A stretch of 7,014 nt of DNA from Firmicutes bacterium UBA5473 (GTDB lineage Bacteria; Bacillota; DTU084). Of this stretch, positions 1 through 6,080 are shown one piece after another. The notes under the pieces were generated by a model. It did no database searches. It was not told the origin of the DNA and saw only the letters and a program-made list of their open reading frames with translations. The first letter of the stretch is position 1, and every line of letters starts with the position of its first letter. Location of the stretch: the NCBI GenBank assembly GCA_002427165.1, contig DIQB01000035.1:1-7014 (forward strand), given 5' to 3'. Made by a program: the position numbers and the translations under genes.

Positions 1-2
1 CT

Positions 3-1826
3 GCAGTAAATGTGTTTGGGGAGACTAGCCTTGAGGTAAAACTTCTCAAGGCAAGGACCAATACCTCAATAGATTTAACAGAGGTTATGGGCCAAGGAGA
101 ATTAGTTGAGCTGGCTTTGCACTATCGGCAGATCTATTACAGCAGCATTCCCCTTTCTACAAGATCCGCAATTGACAAGCAGCTACAGCGCCTGAAGTCG
201 GGGACAGATGATGGAGCGGAAATGATAAATAGCACCTCATCATTGGCTGTGATGTTAGGTGCTAAGGGCATGGCCCGAGAGATCGCAGTTACCCTGGGCG
301 CTGCAGCTGTGATTGCCTCTCCGGAGAATGCGCTGGTAATAAATAATTTTGGCGCTCTTCTGCGACTCCTCTCGCGGACAGAGGATGCAGTGAGGGTGCT
401 TAATTTCGGGCGCATCGTCGCCCCGCAATCGCCTTTGATTCTCACCAATCTTGCCAACTCACTCTTTGAGCTGGGGGATGATGAGACTGCTGAGGAATTA
501 TATATCCAGGCTATCCGAGAGGAGGCCATGTTCTCTCAAGCCCATCAGGGTCTCGCTACGCTCTATCTCATGCGAGGAAACTTAAATAAGGCCATAGAGC
601 ACCTTTTCAAGGCTGCGGGGCAATCCTACGCGCCTGTGATGCGACAGCAGCTACAGAAAGCCCAAGCCGGGGGCGGTAGCATTAGCGACAGCTATCTGCC
701 AAAGGTACCTGCAGCTGAACCTGGGGTTTTTGATAAGCTGGAGATCCCCCGTCTCCCCAACTGGACCACCCGGGATGCTCTCAGTGCAGGGGCGAAGGAT
801 ATTGGCATCTGGGCTAATGATGTGATGGAGAAGGGGCTTGCTAGGCCCTTGAGCATGGCGCAAAATATGCAACCAGCACCATGGGTTGAAAAGGCCTATG
901 GTGGAGTCTATGGCCAGGCAGTATTTGAGATTGAATGCTATGGCTATTTTCTCAGCGATCGGGTCGGGAAGATCTACGATGAGTACCAAGTGGCTTTAGA
1001 GAGCATCCAAGCTGCTTGGAGTAAAGAACTCAAACAGATCGAATATATTCAGATTTCTAAAATAGAAGCGGCAGGTGTGGCCAATATCAGAGCGCAAGAT
1101 GCAGCGGATCAGTTTGCCGGCAAGGAGCGAGCACTTGCGGCAGACCGTTTCTTCTTGGCCTGGAAACCATTGTATGAAAAAACCTACGAGGAAATCGCTC
1201 GCCTCACAGAGGAATATTGGCTCTACACTGAAAGCCCCGCTAGCAGGATTTATGACCGGGATGTTGCGGTCTTTGTAAACGAAATAAGAAGTACAGCAGT
1301 CTACAGTTCCTTTTTGCCGGCAGCTATGGAACTGCCGGCTAAAGTACTCATTTTTGAGCTTGCAGGTATGGGGCCCATACTACGCCCTGAAGGAGAATTG
1401 CCATCACCAGATCCACCAAAGCCTATGGAGTCAACAAAGGTCCCGCCTCCCAAAAAGAATGATTGTCCTTTCAAAGGTGGCTCCATTCTTGGTGCGGATT
1501 TTGGTTTTGCTGGTCTAGAGGTGGGATGCGAGACAATCGAAATTAAATTAGGCTCTTTAATCGAGGGTGGTATGACTTACAATTTTAAGCACAAGTATGT
1601 CTCATCTATCTATGCCGGGGTTGGTGTATCTGCTAAAATAGCTGGTGTGGGTGCAGGTGCCACAGCTGGCCTGCGTGCCACCTTCGGCCCCACGGGTGAA
1701 TTTTTGGGCATCGGCTCTGAGGCGGGGATAGATGGCTCCGTGGGACCGTTTTCCGCAAGTGCCACAGATGGAGATGGTATGGTAGTGGGTTTGGGTCCTG
1801 TGAGCACGGCAGCTGCGAACTTCTAG
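3..1826 (+). CDS. TPR-repeat protein with glycine-rich C-terminal domain (5' end outside window)
   Basis: The reading frame is open to the window edge (Ala-Val-Asn precede the first possible start, GTG at 12), so the true start probably lies upstream. Numbering from that GTG, 604 residues are present. Residues about 106-207 form three TPR-like helical hairpins (signatures NNFGALLRLLSRTEDAVRVL, NLANSLFELGDDETAEELY and GLATLYLMRGNLNKAIEHLF). Residues 220-300 are a linker rich in Pro, Gly and Ala. Residues 300-405 look helical and charged. Residues 460-485 are a proline/lysine-rich hinge. Residues 488-604 are glycine-rich with alternating small and hydrophobic residues, ending in Phe. No enzyme motif is visible. 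TPR units normally mediate protein-protein contacts, so a scaffold or envelope/spore-associated role is possible but unproven. Whether a signal peptide exists cannot be seen because the N-terminus is missing. Coding certainty is high, function unknown. Confidence 0.85.
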   Translation, partial: AVNVFGETSLEVKLLKARTNTSIDLTEVMGQGELVELALHYRQIYYSSIPLSTRSAIDKQLQRLKSGTDDGAEMINSTSSLAVMLGAKGMAREIAVTLGAAAVIASPENALVINNFGALLRLLSRTEDAVRVLNFGRIVAPQSPLILTNLANSLFELGDDETAEELYIQAIREEAMFSQAHQGLATLYLMRGNLNKAIEHLFKAAGQSYAPVMRQQLQKAQAGGGSISDSYLPKVPAAEPGVFDKLEIPRLPNWTTRDALSAGAKDIGIWANDVMEKGLARPLSMAQNMQPAPWVEKAYGGVYGQAVFEIECYGYFLSDRVGKIYDEYQVALESIQAAWSKELKQIEYIQISKIEAAGVANIRAQDAADQFAGKERALAADRFFLAWKPLYEKTYEEIARLTEEYWLYTESPASRIYDRDVAVFVNEIRSTAVYSSFLPAAMELPAKVLIFELAGMGPILRPEGELPSPDPPKPMESTKVPPPKKNDCPFKGGSILGADFGFAGLEVGCETIEIKLGSLIEGGMTYNFKHKYVSSIYAGVGVSAKIAGVGAGATAGLRATFGPTGEFLGIGSEAGIDGSVGPFSASATDGDGMVVGLGPVSTAAANF

Positions 1827-1834
1827 GGCAAGGT

Positions 1835-2038
1835 GTGAAGGACGGAGCGAAATATTATAGATTAACAAGTTCAGGTAGTTCGGAGAAAAGCACGGACCAT
1901 TGCTTATTTTGGAAGGATAACGAAATATCAGCGGACTTCTCGAATATGGGAATTAAAGCTTTGCCCCAATCCTTTGTTATCTGTCTGAAAAAAGAAAACG
2001 CTATGCAAGCAATTAAAATTGCTTGTTTAACAAATTAA
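1835..2038 (+). CDS. Doubtful small ORF downstream of the TPR gene
   Basis: A 67-codon frame starts with GTG 8 bases after the TPR gene stop. An AAGG-like element precedes it, but too close to the GTG for a good ribosome binding site. The product would be polar, with no recognisable domain, signal peptide or membrane segment. Its last codons run through two AT-rich palindromes (2006-2045), where one would expect a transcript end rather than coding sequence. It could be a degraded tail of a former gene or simply chance. Listed so that the stretch is accounted for; I lean towards non-coding. Confidence 0.15.
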   Translation: MKDGAKYYRLTSSGSSEKSTDHCLFWKDNEISADFSNMGIKALPQSFVICLKKENAMQAIKIACLTN

Positions 2039-2047
2039 ATTTGTTGA
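2006..2047. repeat. Two tandem AT-rich palindromes, possible terminator
   Basis: The first palindrome has perfect 9-base arms (CAAGCAATT at 2006-2014, AATTGCTTG at 2017-2025) around AA. The second has perfect 8-base arms (AACAAATT at 2029-2036, AATTTGTT at 2038-2045) around a single A. The two resemble each other in sequence. They lie 180-220 bases beyond the TPR gene stop. The stems are AT-rich and no long T-run follows, so they are poor classical terminators. They could be a weak bidirectional transcript end or a protein-binding site. Confidence 0.4.
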
Positions 2048-2468
2048 TTGAGATAAAAAATACCCACTATGTGATAGGCTCCCTTTATGGAAGACAGTTT
2101 AAATAATAAAATTGTTTGCATAGAGGGGGCATTTCTATTGGGAAGAAAATTTAAAGTTTCTACTGAAAACAAGATTTTTCCAAGTAATCAGCAGATGCTT
2201 TGTTCTTCGCAGCCTCGCCATTGCCTCCTAGGCGCAAGGAGACCCCGCTCTTCTTCTTTCGTACCGATTCCCCCCAATCATGGTTTTTCTTATTTGCTTG
2301 CTGATGAATACCTTGGTTCGAACCAGTTAGAAAGCTTTGGTATGCCAATGAACCATTGCTTATCCAAAATGAGGCCGCAGTAACTATATAATTGCTACGC
2401 AACGGGGAACTTGTATGTTCTATGGCCTTGATACGATTTTTTATCACTGACTATCTTTTTTCTGCTCT
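2039..2468. other. Gene-free spacer with relic sequence
   Basis: No reading frame here looks like a real gene. The frames present on both strands have low-quality composition, no ribosome binding sites and no recognisable product. The only identifiable content is the TPM-gene fragment at 2183-2273. The rest (2274-2468) shows neither homology I recognise nor a convincing hairpin terminator for the HEPN gene that ends at 2469; a 5-base TGATA/TATCA inverted repeat around 2430-2450 is too weak to call. Confidence 0.5.
2183..2273 (-). pseudogene. Broken fragment of the TPM-domain gene
   Basis: This stretch is a rearranged second copy of part of the TPM gene at 4709-5455. Bases 2183-2244 match 4948-5009 with 3 differences in 62. 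Bases 2240-2273 match 5175-5208 with 2 differences in 34. In the copy the two blocks are fused at a shared AGACC, so 170 bases of the parent are missing. The first block encodes the parent's residues about 150-169 (VSLRLGG...ASADY) in frame. The second block is then out of frame because 170 is not a multiple of three. There is no start, stop or ribosome binding site, so it cannot be functional as a TPM protein. It lies in the same orientation as its parent, about 2.8 kb away. Confidence 0.85.
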
Positions 2469-2867
2469 TTACTTAGCCATCATCTCTGGTGCAAGCCTCA
2501 AGATAAAATCTCTAATTTCCTTTGCGTTTTTCATGGCTTTTCGCATATCCTGTTCTTCCAGAATAAATTTCATCGGATAGCGAGGCTGAACACTATATGT
2601 GGTTAGGTCAGAGCAAATATCAGCTATAGTTTTGAAAGTATCAGAAAACTTCTGACATAACTTACACAGTTCATCTAAATCATGTGTTTTTGGTGGGTTT
2701 TGGTTGTGCAAAACAAGGTAGGCCTTGAGGTTTTTTTCTGCTGACTGCTGACAATGATAACAGATGACTTCTATCGGAATAGGATGCATGGTCAAAAGGT
2801 GTTCGGCAGACAGCAAATCCATTTCGGCGATCTTTTGCCATTCTTGGGCAAGTAAACGATTATCCAT
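2469..2867 (-). CDS. HEPN domain protein (partner of MNT nucleotidyltransferase)
   Basis: The 132-residue product matches the all-helical HEPN family (PF05168 type) in length and core pattern: an N-terminal helix with EWQKIAEMDLLSAEHLL (9-25), the hallmark YHCQQSAEKNLKAYLV segment (37-52), a THDLDELCKL helix start (61-70), and TTYSVQPRYP (89-98) before a final helix. HEPN/MNT pairs are known as toxin-antitoxin or defence modules, in which HEPN is usually an RNase-like toxin. The common catalytic R-x4-6-H motif is not visible here, so RNase activity is uncertain. The ATG at 2867 overlaps the stop of the upstream MNT gene by 8 bases (ATGGATAA) and has its own AGGAGGG at 2879-2885, which implies translational coupling. 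No terminator is obvious after the stop. Confidence 0.9.
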   Translation of the reverse strand: MDNRLLAQEWQKIAEMDLLSAEHLLTMHPIPIEVICYHCQQSAEKNLKAYLVLHNQNPPKTHDLDELCKLCQKFSDTFKTIADICSDLTTYSVQPRYPMKFILEEQDMRKAMKNAKEIRDFILRLAPEMMAK

Positions 2868-3183
2868 AAATCATCATCCCCTCCTGTAAAATATGTCTTT
2901 CAAGCGTAGGCGTGTTTTTTCGTTCATTGAAGATATGTTCTTTACTGACAACTACATCTACAGGCAAGGTTTTTTTATCACGGATAGCTTTACGGATCAG
3001 CTTCATTGCATCAATTTCCCGCATGTTAGCGCTGTCCTGCAAGACTATATACAGATCAAGATCAGAGTCGGCGTGAGGAGTGCCATACGCATAAGAACCG
3101 AAGAGGAAAATCTGCTTCACAGGCACGGTTTCGATTATAATGTTTTTTAAGATGTTTAGCTCATTTTTGATTTGATTTTTCAC
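2860..3183 (-). CDS. Minimal nucleotidyltransferase (MNT) domain protein, HEPN partner
   Basis: The 107-residue product has the full length of a minimal nucleotidyltransferase of the pol-beta superfamily. The signature GSx10DxD is complete: G29-S30 in FLFGSYAYGT, then D41 and D43 in DSDLDLYIV. A third acidic residue, D76, lies in LPVDVVV. These residues bind metal and NTP. Known MNT antitoxins neutralise their HEPN partner, in one studied case by adding AMP to it; the same role is inferred here from the overlap with the HEPN gene. The start is GTG at 3183, chosen because a perfect AAGGAGG (3191-3197) lies 7 bases upstream. First gene of a two-gene operon. A weak promoter candidate sits at 3245-3271. 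Confidence 0.92.
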   Translation of the reverse strand: MKNQIKNELNILKNIIIETVPVKQIFLFGSYAYGTPHADSDLDLYIVLQDSANMREIDAMKLIRKAIRDKKTLPVDVVVSKEHIFNERKNTPTLERHILQEGMMIYG

Positions 3184-3190
3184 GCTAGTA

Positions 3191-3197
3191 CCTCCTT
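3191..3197 (-). promoter_or_regulatory. Ribosome binding site of the MNT gene
   Basis: AAGGAGG on the minus strand, 7 bases before the GTG at 3183. It fixes the non-ATG start of the MNT gene. Confidence 0.85.
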
Positions 3198-3628
3198 CGT
3201 CTTGAATCTAAGGATTTGGATGCCCAACCTACGGTTTGTTAACTTTTATAGAGAGTAGGATTGAAAAACAAACGGTCGTTAGCACAATCGCTCTAAATAT
3301 ACAGCAAACCACCGATTACTTCTGCAATCTAATCAAACTAAATCGAGATTATGTGATTCTTGCTGCTATACTTAACCTCAGACATTGATATACAGTTTTT
3401 AATCTGAAGTTGTAACTTTTCATCCAGCTAATTATAGTATACCAAAAAAATGTTAAGATTTCAGGGCTATTTCATTCTAGACACAGATCTTAAGGTTAAT
3501 GTGTATATTTCGAGATCTCAAGTGAATGTTGTGGCAAAACACACAAAAGTGTTGCTTATAAGAGATCTTATATAAATGGAGATAGTGACTAGGATGAGTG
3601 AATTTAGGGAGCATGCTTTAAACGCAGA
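3198..3628. other. AT-rich gap between the MNT gene and the DUF4143 relic
   Basis: I see no coding sequence and no RNA gene here. The stretch holds the weak promoter candidate for the MNT gene and several short inverted repeats: TTAAGAT (3453-3459) with ATCTTAA (3487-3493), and TATAAGA-GA-TCTTATA (3557-3572). AGATCT occurs three times between 3485 and 3568. It may be the residue of an older gene or a regulatory spacer; nothing more can be supported. Confidence 0.4.
3245..3271 (-). promoter_or_regulatory. Weak promoter candidate for the MNT/HEPN operon
   Basis: On the minus strand TTGTTT (3271-3266) and TATAAA (3250-3245) are separated by 15 bases, about 60 bases before the MNT start. The spacing is short and the match moderate, so this is tentative. 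Other TATAAT-like hexamers in this AT-rich gap (for example 3436-3431) have no well-spaced -35 partner. Confidence 0.3.
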
Positions 3629-4421
3629 TTAGATGGTTTTCAAAGCCATTTCCATCAAACGCTCTTGATCCGTCATAAAGAGGGGAATATTTAAAAGGTC
3701 ATCATCTAGCTTTAGGTTCTGCATTGAAAAGCGCACGCACAGTTTCACAGTGTAGCCGTATTTCTCTTTGAACTTTTTCAGGCTACGTTTCCAAGATTAT
3801 CTTCCAACTTCACTTCAACGGGGATAATATCATTTTTCCGTTGGATGAGAAAAGCTACCTCATACCTTGGATTGTCTATTGTCCAATAGCGGGGCGTGGC
3901 CCCAAACTGATTGCTCAGCGCTTGAAGAATATAGGTTTCGCTCAACGCACCTTTGAACTAGGTGAACAGGCGATTGCTTTCCCCAAAGGCGGACGGCGCA
4001 AGAAGCGATAGCCTGCGAAGTAATCCCACATCTACCAGATATAGCTCAAATGAGGACAGGTCGTCATAAACGGAGATAGGTAGTCCCGGCGCTGTTCTGC
4101 GATGGATTTTATATGTGAGATTCGCGTCGCAAAGCCCTTGCAAAGCATCCTCATATTCCCGGGCTCGTGCGCCCTCTCGTGCGACTTTATTTTGTTTTTC
4201 CTGGCAAGCTGTGAGGGAATGGAGCGCCAAATCAAAGACAGTTTTGGGAATTCCTTTGGCTCGGCGTGCTTGGCAAAATCGCGCTCGTAGGCGTCCAGAA
4301 TGTTAGAAAGCACCTGTTGCATCGGTTCTGTATCCCGCGCCTTTATCCATGCGCGTACAGCCTCCGGAATCAAACCTGTCACAAAGTACATCTTCAGCTT
4401 TTCAGAGAGGGTAAAAGTCAA
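3629..4421 (-). pseudogene. Decayed C-terminal half of a DUF4143-type ATPase gene
   Basis: Read on the minus strand across frames, this encodes about 260 residues typical of the C-terminal half of AAA_14/DUF4143 proteins: KMYFVTGLIPEAVRAW, then LSNILDAYERDFAKHAE, PKLSLIWRSIPSQLARKN, REGARAREYEDALQ, LYLVDVGLLRRLS, APSAFGESNRLFT, IIPVEVK and finally NLLNIPLF-like residues, ending at the natural TAA at 3631-3629. Several lesions disable it: a frameshift with a small deletion near 4185-4195, TAG replacing the usual Glu codon at 3960-3958, a one-base frameshift near 3788-3796, and Ala in place of the usual Asp in the EVDFLI-like motif at 3855-3853. The N-terminal ATPase domain (Walker A/B) is absent; an in-frame TAG lies directly before 4421 and intron-like sequence follows. 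The function of the intact family is poorly known. Family assignment is confident; the exact 5' limit is not. Confidence 0.88.
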
Positions 4422-4438
4422 CTATATGTTTGGTAGTA

Positions 4439-4708
4439 GTGAGTGTTCGCCAAGAGCAAGGGTGTCTACCGTGAGGTGGAATTTGGAGGATGGGGTGCTG
4501 ATGGCGCTGCTTGAGGGCAGAGAAGGGAAGGGAGATGGTTGCACACTAAAGTCAGGTGAACAGCTTACCAGAGAATATGTTGGAAAGGGTAAGAATGCTT
4601 AACGAAATAGATGGAATACAAGGACTTATAAACAGCCGAACTGCTCAGTAGCGTGATCCGTATGTTCTGTGTGAGAGGACGGGATTAGCCGTCCCCTCTT
4701 GATCCGAT
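4439..4708 (+). mobile_element. Remnant of a group II intron, internally deleted
   Basis: The 5' part (about 4439-4490, starting GTGAG) carries a block resembling domain I of clostridial group II introns: GCAAGGGTGTCTACCGTGAG followed by GTGGAAT. The 3' part resembles a group II end: GTGTGAGAGGACGGG, the domain VI-like hairpin 4674-4699 (AGAGG+ACGG pairing with CCGT+CCTCT), and a terminal CCGAT. A4702 lies 7 bases from the AT end, where the branch-point A is expected. Functional bacterial introns with a reverse transcriptase are about 2-3 kb; here only 270 bases remain, with no protein. The roughly 34-base domain V hairpin is not recognisable: CCGTAT (4658-4663) runs directly into GTTCTGTG. 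It is therefore almost certainly unable to splice or move. Recognition is from remembered consensus, and the 5' end could instead be at 4443. Confidence 0.7.
4674..4699. terminator. Hairpin of intron domain VI, possible terminator of the lemA operon
   Basis: A GC-rich stem-loop of 9 base pairs with a two-base bulge and a 6-base loop lies 10 bases beyond the TPM gene stop (minus strand). No T-run follows on the minus strand, so it would be an imperfect intrinsic terminator. Because it also fits domain VI of the intron remnant, the terminator role is secondary. No other terminator for the lemA-TPM operon is visible. Confidence 0.3.
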
Positions 4709-5455
4709 TTACCATTTACCGCTAGCTCCACCGCCACCGGAACCTCCACCACCGAAGTTTCCGCCGCCGCCAAAGCCTCCACCACCACCAAAACCACCAC
4801 TTCCGCTGCCAAAGCCTCCGCCGCCACGGGGGCCGCCACCAAACCAGAAGGGTGGAAAGAAGCCGCCTTTTCGTTTGATCCCCTGACCCTTTCTAGGCCA
4901 AGAGGAGATAACCAAGATGACCACGATCAGCCAAAAGAGCAGTTCCCAGTAGTCTGCAGATGCTTTGTTCTTCGCAGCCTCGCCACTGCCTCCTAGGCGC
5001 AAGGAGACCTGGCGAATTATTTCACGGATTCCCTGGGCGTAAGCTCCTTGCCGGAAGGCAGGAGTAGCAATCTGGCTGATGAGCTTGCCTGCAAAAGCAT
5101 CAGGTAGTTCTCCTTCCAGACCATAGCCTACTTCAATGCGCATTTCCCGTTCGTTGGGGGCTACAATTAAGAGAAGACCCCGCTCTTCTTCTTTTGTACC
5201 GATGCCCCAGGCTTTGAAAAGCTCTACTGCATACTCTTCCACTGTGCGATCCCCAAGTGAGGGGACAGTGGCCACAACCATTGTGGCTCCAGTTTCTTTC
5301 CAAAGAGTATTGAGCTGCTGCTCTAGCTGCTCTTGTTCAACATGCGAAAGGAGCTTTGCATAATCATTAAAAAGGGCTTTACGTTTGGGAAGATTGCTTG
5401 CTAAAACTAACTGTGGTAGCAGTAAGATAAGAATTAACCAGAGGTATTTGCGCAC
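4709..5455 (-). CDS. TPM domain membrane protein, YgcG-like
   Basis: 248 residues. Residues 1-20 form a signal peptide (basic start, WLILILLLPQLVL, then ALAS-like cleavage near 19-20). Residues about 24-149 are a TPM domain (PF04536), with NDYAKLLS, TGATMVVATVPSLGDRTVEEY, GLLLIVAPNEREMRIEVGYGLEG and FRQGAYAQGI. A polar linker (150-170) precedes a membrane helix (172-186, LLFWLIVVILVISSW). The tail (194-248) is glycine-rich, ending SGKW, as is usual in this family. The TPM domain should face outside the cell. Some relatives act in photosystem assembly or have phosphatase activity; none can be assigned here. The start is GTG at 5455, with AAGGAG 8 bases before it, 18 bases after the lemA stop, so the two form an operon. 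Codons of the linker are duplicated at 2183-2244. The stop codon touches the intron remnant. Confidence 0.9.
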   Translation of the reverse strand: MRKYLWLILILLLPQLVLASNLPKRKALFNDYAKLLSHVEQEQLEQQLNTLWKETGATMVVATVPSLGDRTVEEYAVELFKAWGIGTKEEERGLLLIVAPNEREMRIEVGYGLEGELPDAFAGKLISQIATPAFRQGAYAQGIREIIRQVSLRLGGSGEAAKNKASADYWELLFWLIVVILVISSWPRKGQGIKRKGGFFPPFWFGGGPRGGGGFGSGSGGFGGGGGFGGGGNFGGGGSGGGGASGKW

Positions 5456-5473
5456 AGCAATTGCTCCTTTGCT

Positions 5474-6028
5474 TTAGAATTCCACTTTAGGTGTTTGCCT
5501 CGCCTGGGGGCTTGCTTCCCACATTTGTTTGGCAGAAAGTCCCCTCAAAGAGGCAACGAGGCTGTTGGGAAAGACACGGATCGAAACGTTATAGACGCGA
5601 ACAGCTTCATTATACCTTTTTCGAGCCACAGCTAATCTGTTTTCGCTTCCAGATAGCTCATACTGCAGGTTAGTAAATTGTTCGCTGGCTTTCAGATCTG
5701 GATAATTTTCAACAACCACCAAGAGCCTTGAGAGGGCCTGATCCAGTTGGTCATTGGCTTCCATCTTTTGTTCAGGAGTTCCTGCTCCAGCCAACTTACT
5801 TCTAGCCTCTGCCACTTGAGCAATTGCAGCCTGCTCATGTTTGGCATAACCTCGTACAGTCTCCACAAGGTTAGGAATCAAGTCACTCCTGCGCTGCAAT
5901 TGGTTATCAACCTCTGCCCAGCTGGTATTGATTGCCTCTTCTTTACGGATAAAACTGTTGCTAACTCCAATAAAGACGATCAGGAGTAAAATCCCGATTC
6001 CTAATATCCAGCCTATGCTCTTCTTCAT
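5474..6028 (-). CDS. lemA: LemA family protein
   Basis: 184 residues, the normal LemA length. A single N-terminal membrane helix (about 6-24) is followed by the coiled-coil/helical LemA domain with the family's hallmark order: SWAEVDNQLQRRSDLIPNLV (36-55), ETVRGYAKHE, the helix AIAQVAEARSKLAGA, QLDQALSRLLVVVENYPDLKAS, NLQYELSGSENRLAVARKRYNEAVRVYN, and FPNSLVASLRG. The helical bundle is expected to lie outside the cytoplasmic membrane; the molecular role of bacterial LemA is not settled. The gene is first in an operon with the TPM gene, a pairing common in bacteria. The ATG at 6028 has a strong AAAGGGGGAGG (6035-6045) 6 bases upstream and a promoter at 6052-6080. Confidence 0.95.
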   Translation of the reverse strand: MKKSIGWILGIGILLLIVFIGVSNSFIRKEEAINTSWAEVDNQLQRRSDLIPNLVETVRGYAKHEQAAIAQVAEARSKLAGAGTPEQKMEANDQLDQALSRLLVVVENYPDLKASEQFTNLQYELSGSENRLAVARKRYNEAVRVYNVSIRVFPNSLVASLRGLSAKQMWEASPQARQTPKVEF

Positions 6029-6051
6029 TTTGATCCTCCCCCTTTACGATC

Positions 6052-6080
6052 ATTATAATATAGCTGGCAGTCAGTTACAA
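6052..6080 (-). promoter_or_regulatory. Sigma-A-type promoter of the lemA-TPM operon
   Basis: On the minus strand, TTGTAA (6080-6075) and a perfect TATAAT (6057-6052) are separated by exactly 17 bases. Transcription would begin near 6045, giving a very short leader that contains the lemA ribosome binding site. Confidence 0.7.

Noticed and set aside
1896..2363. The 12-base sequence ACCATTGCTTAT occurs at 1896-1907 and 2352-2363, each followed by mirror-related bases.
   Set aside because: A repeat of this length is expected about once by chance in a 7-kb window, and no longer homology surrounds it.
2087..2447. Overlapping open frames on both strands across the gap before the HEPN gene.
   Set aside because: No ribosome binding sites, no family resemblance outside the TPM fragment, and they run through a frameshifted relic.
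4102..4602. Plus-strand open frames of 60-100 codons over the DUF4143 relic and intron remnant.
   Set aside because: They are antisense to recognisable DUF4143 coding sequence or lie in intron RNA-like sequence; no product is recognisable.
4645..4870. Low-complexity GGN/CCN repeats that could be read as a tandem repeat array.
   Set aside because: They are simply the codons of the glycine-rich tail normal for TPM proteins.
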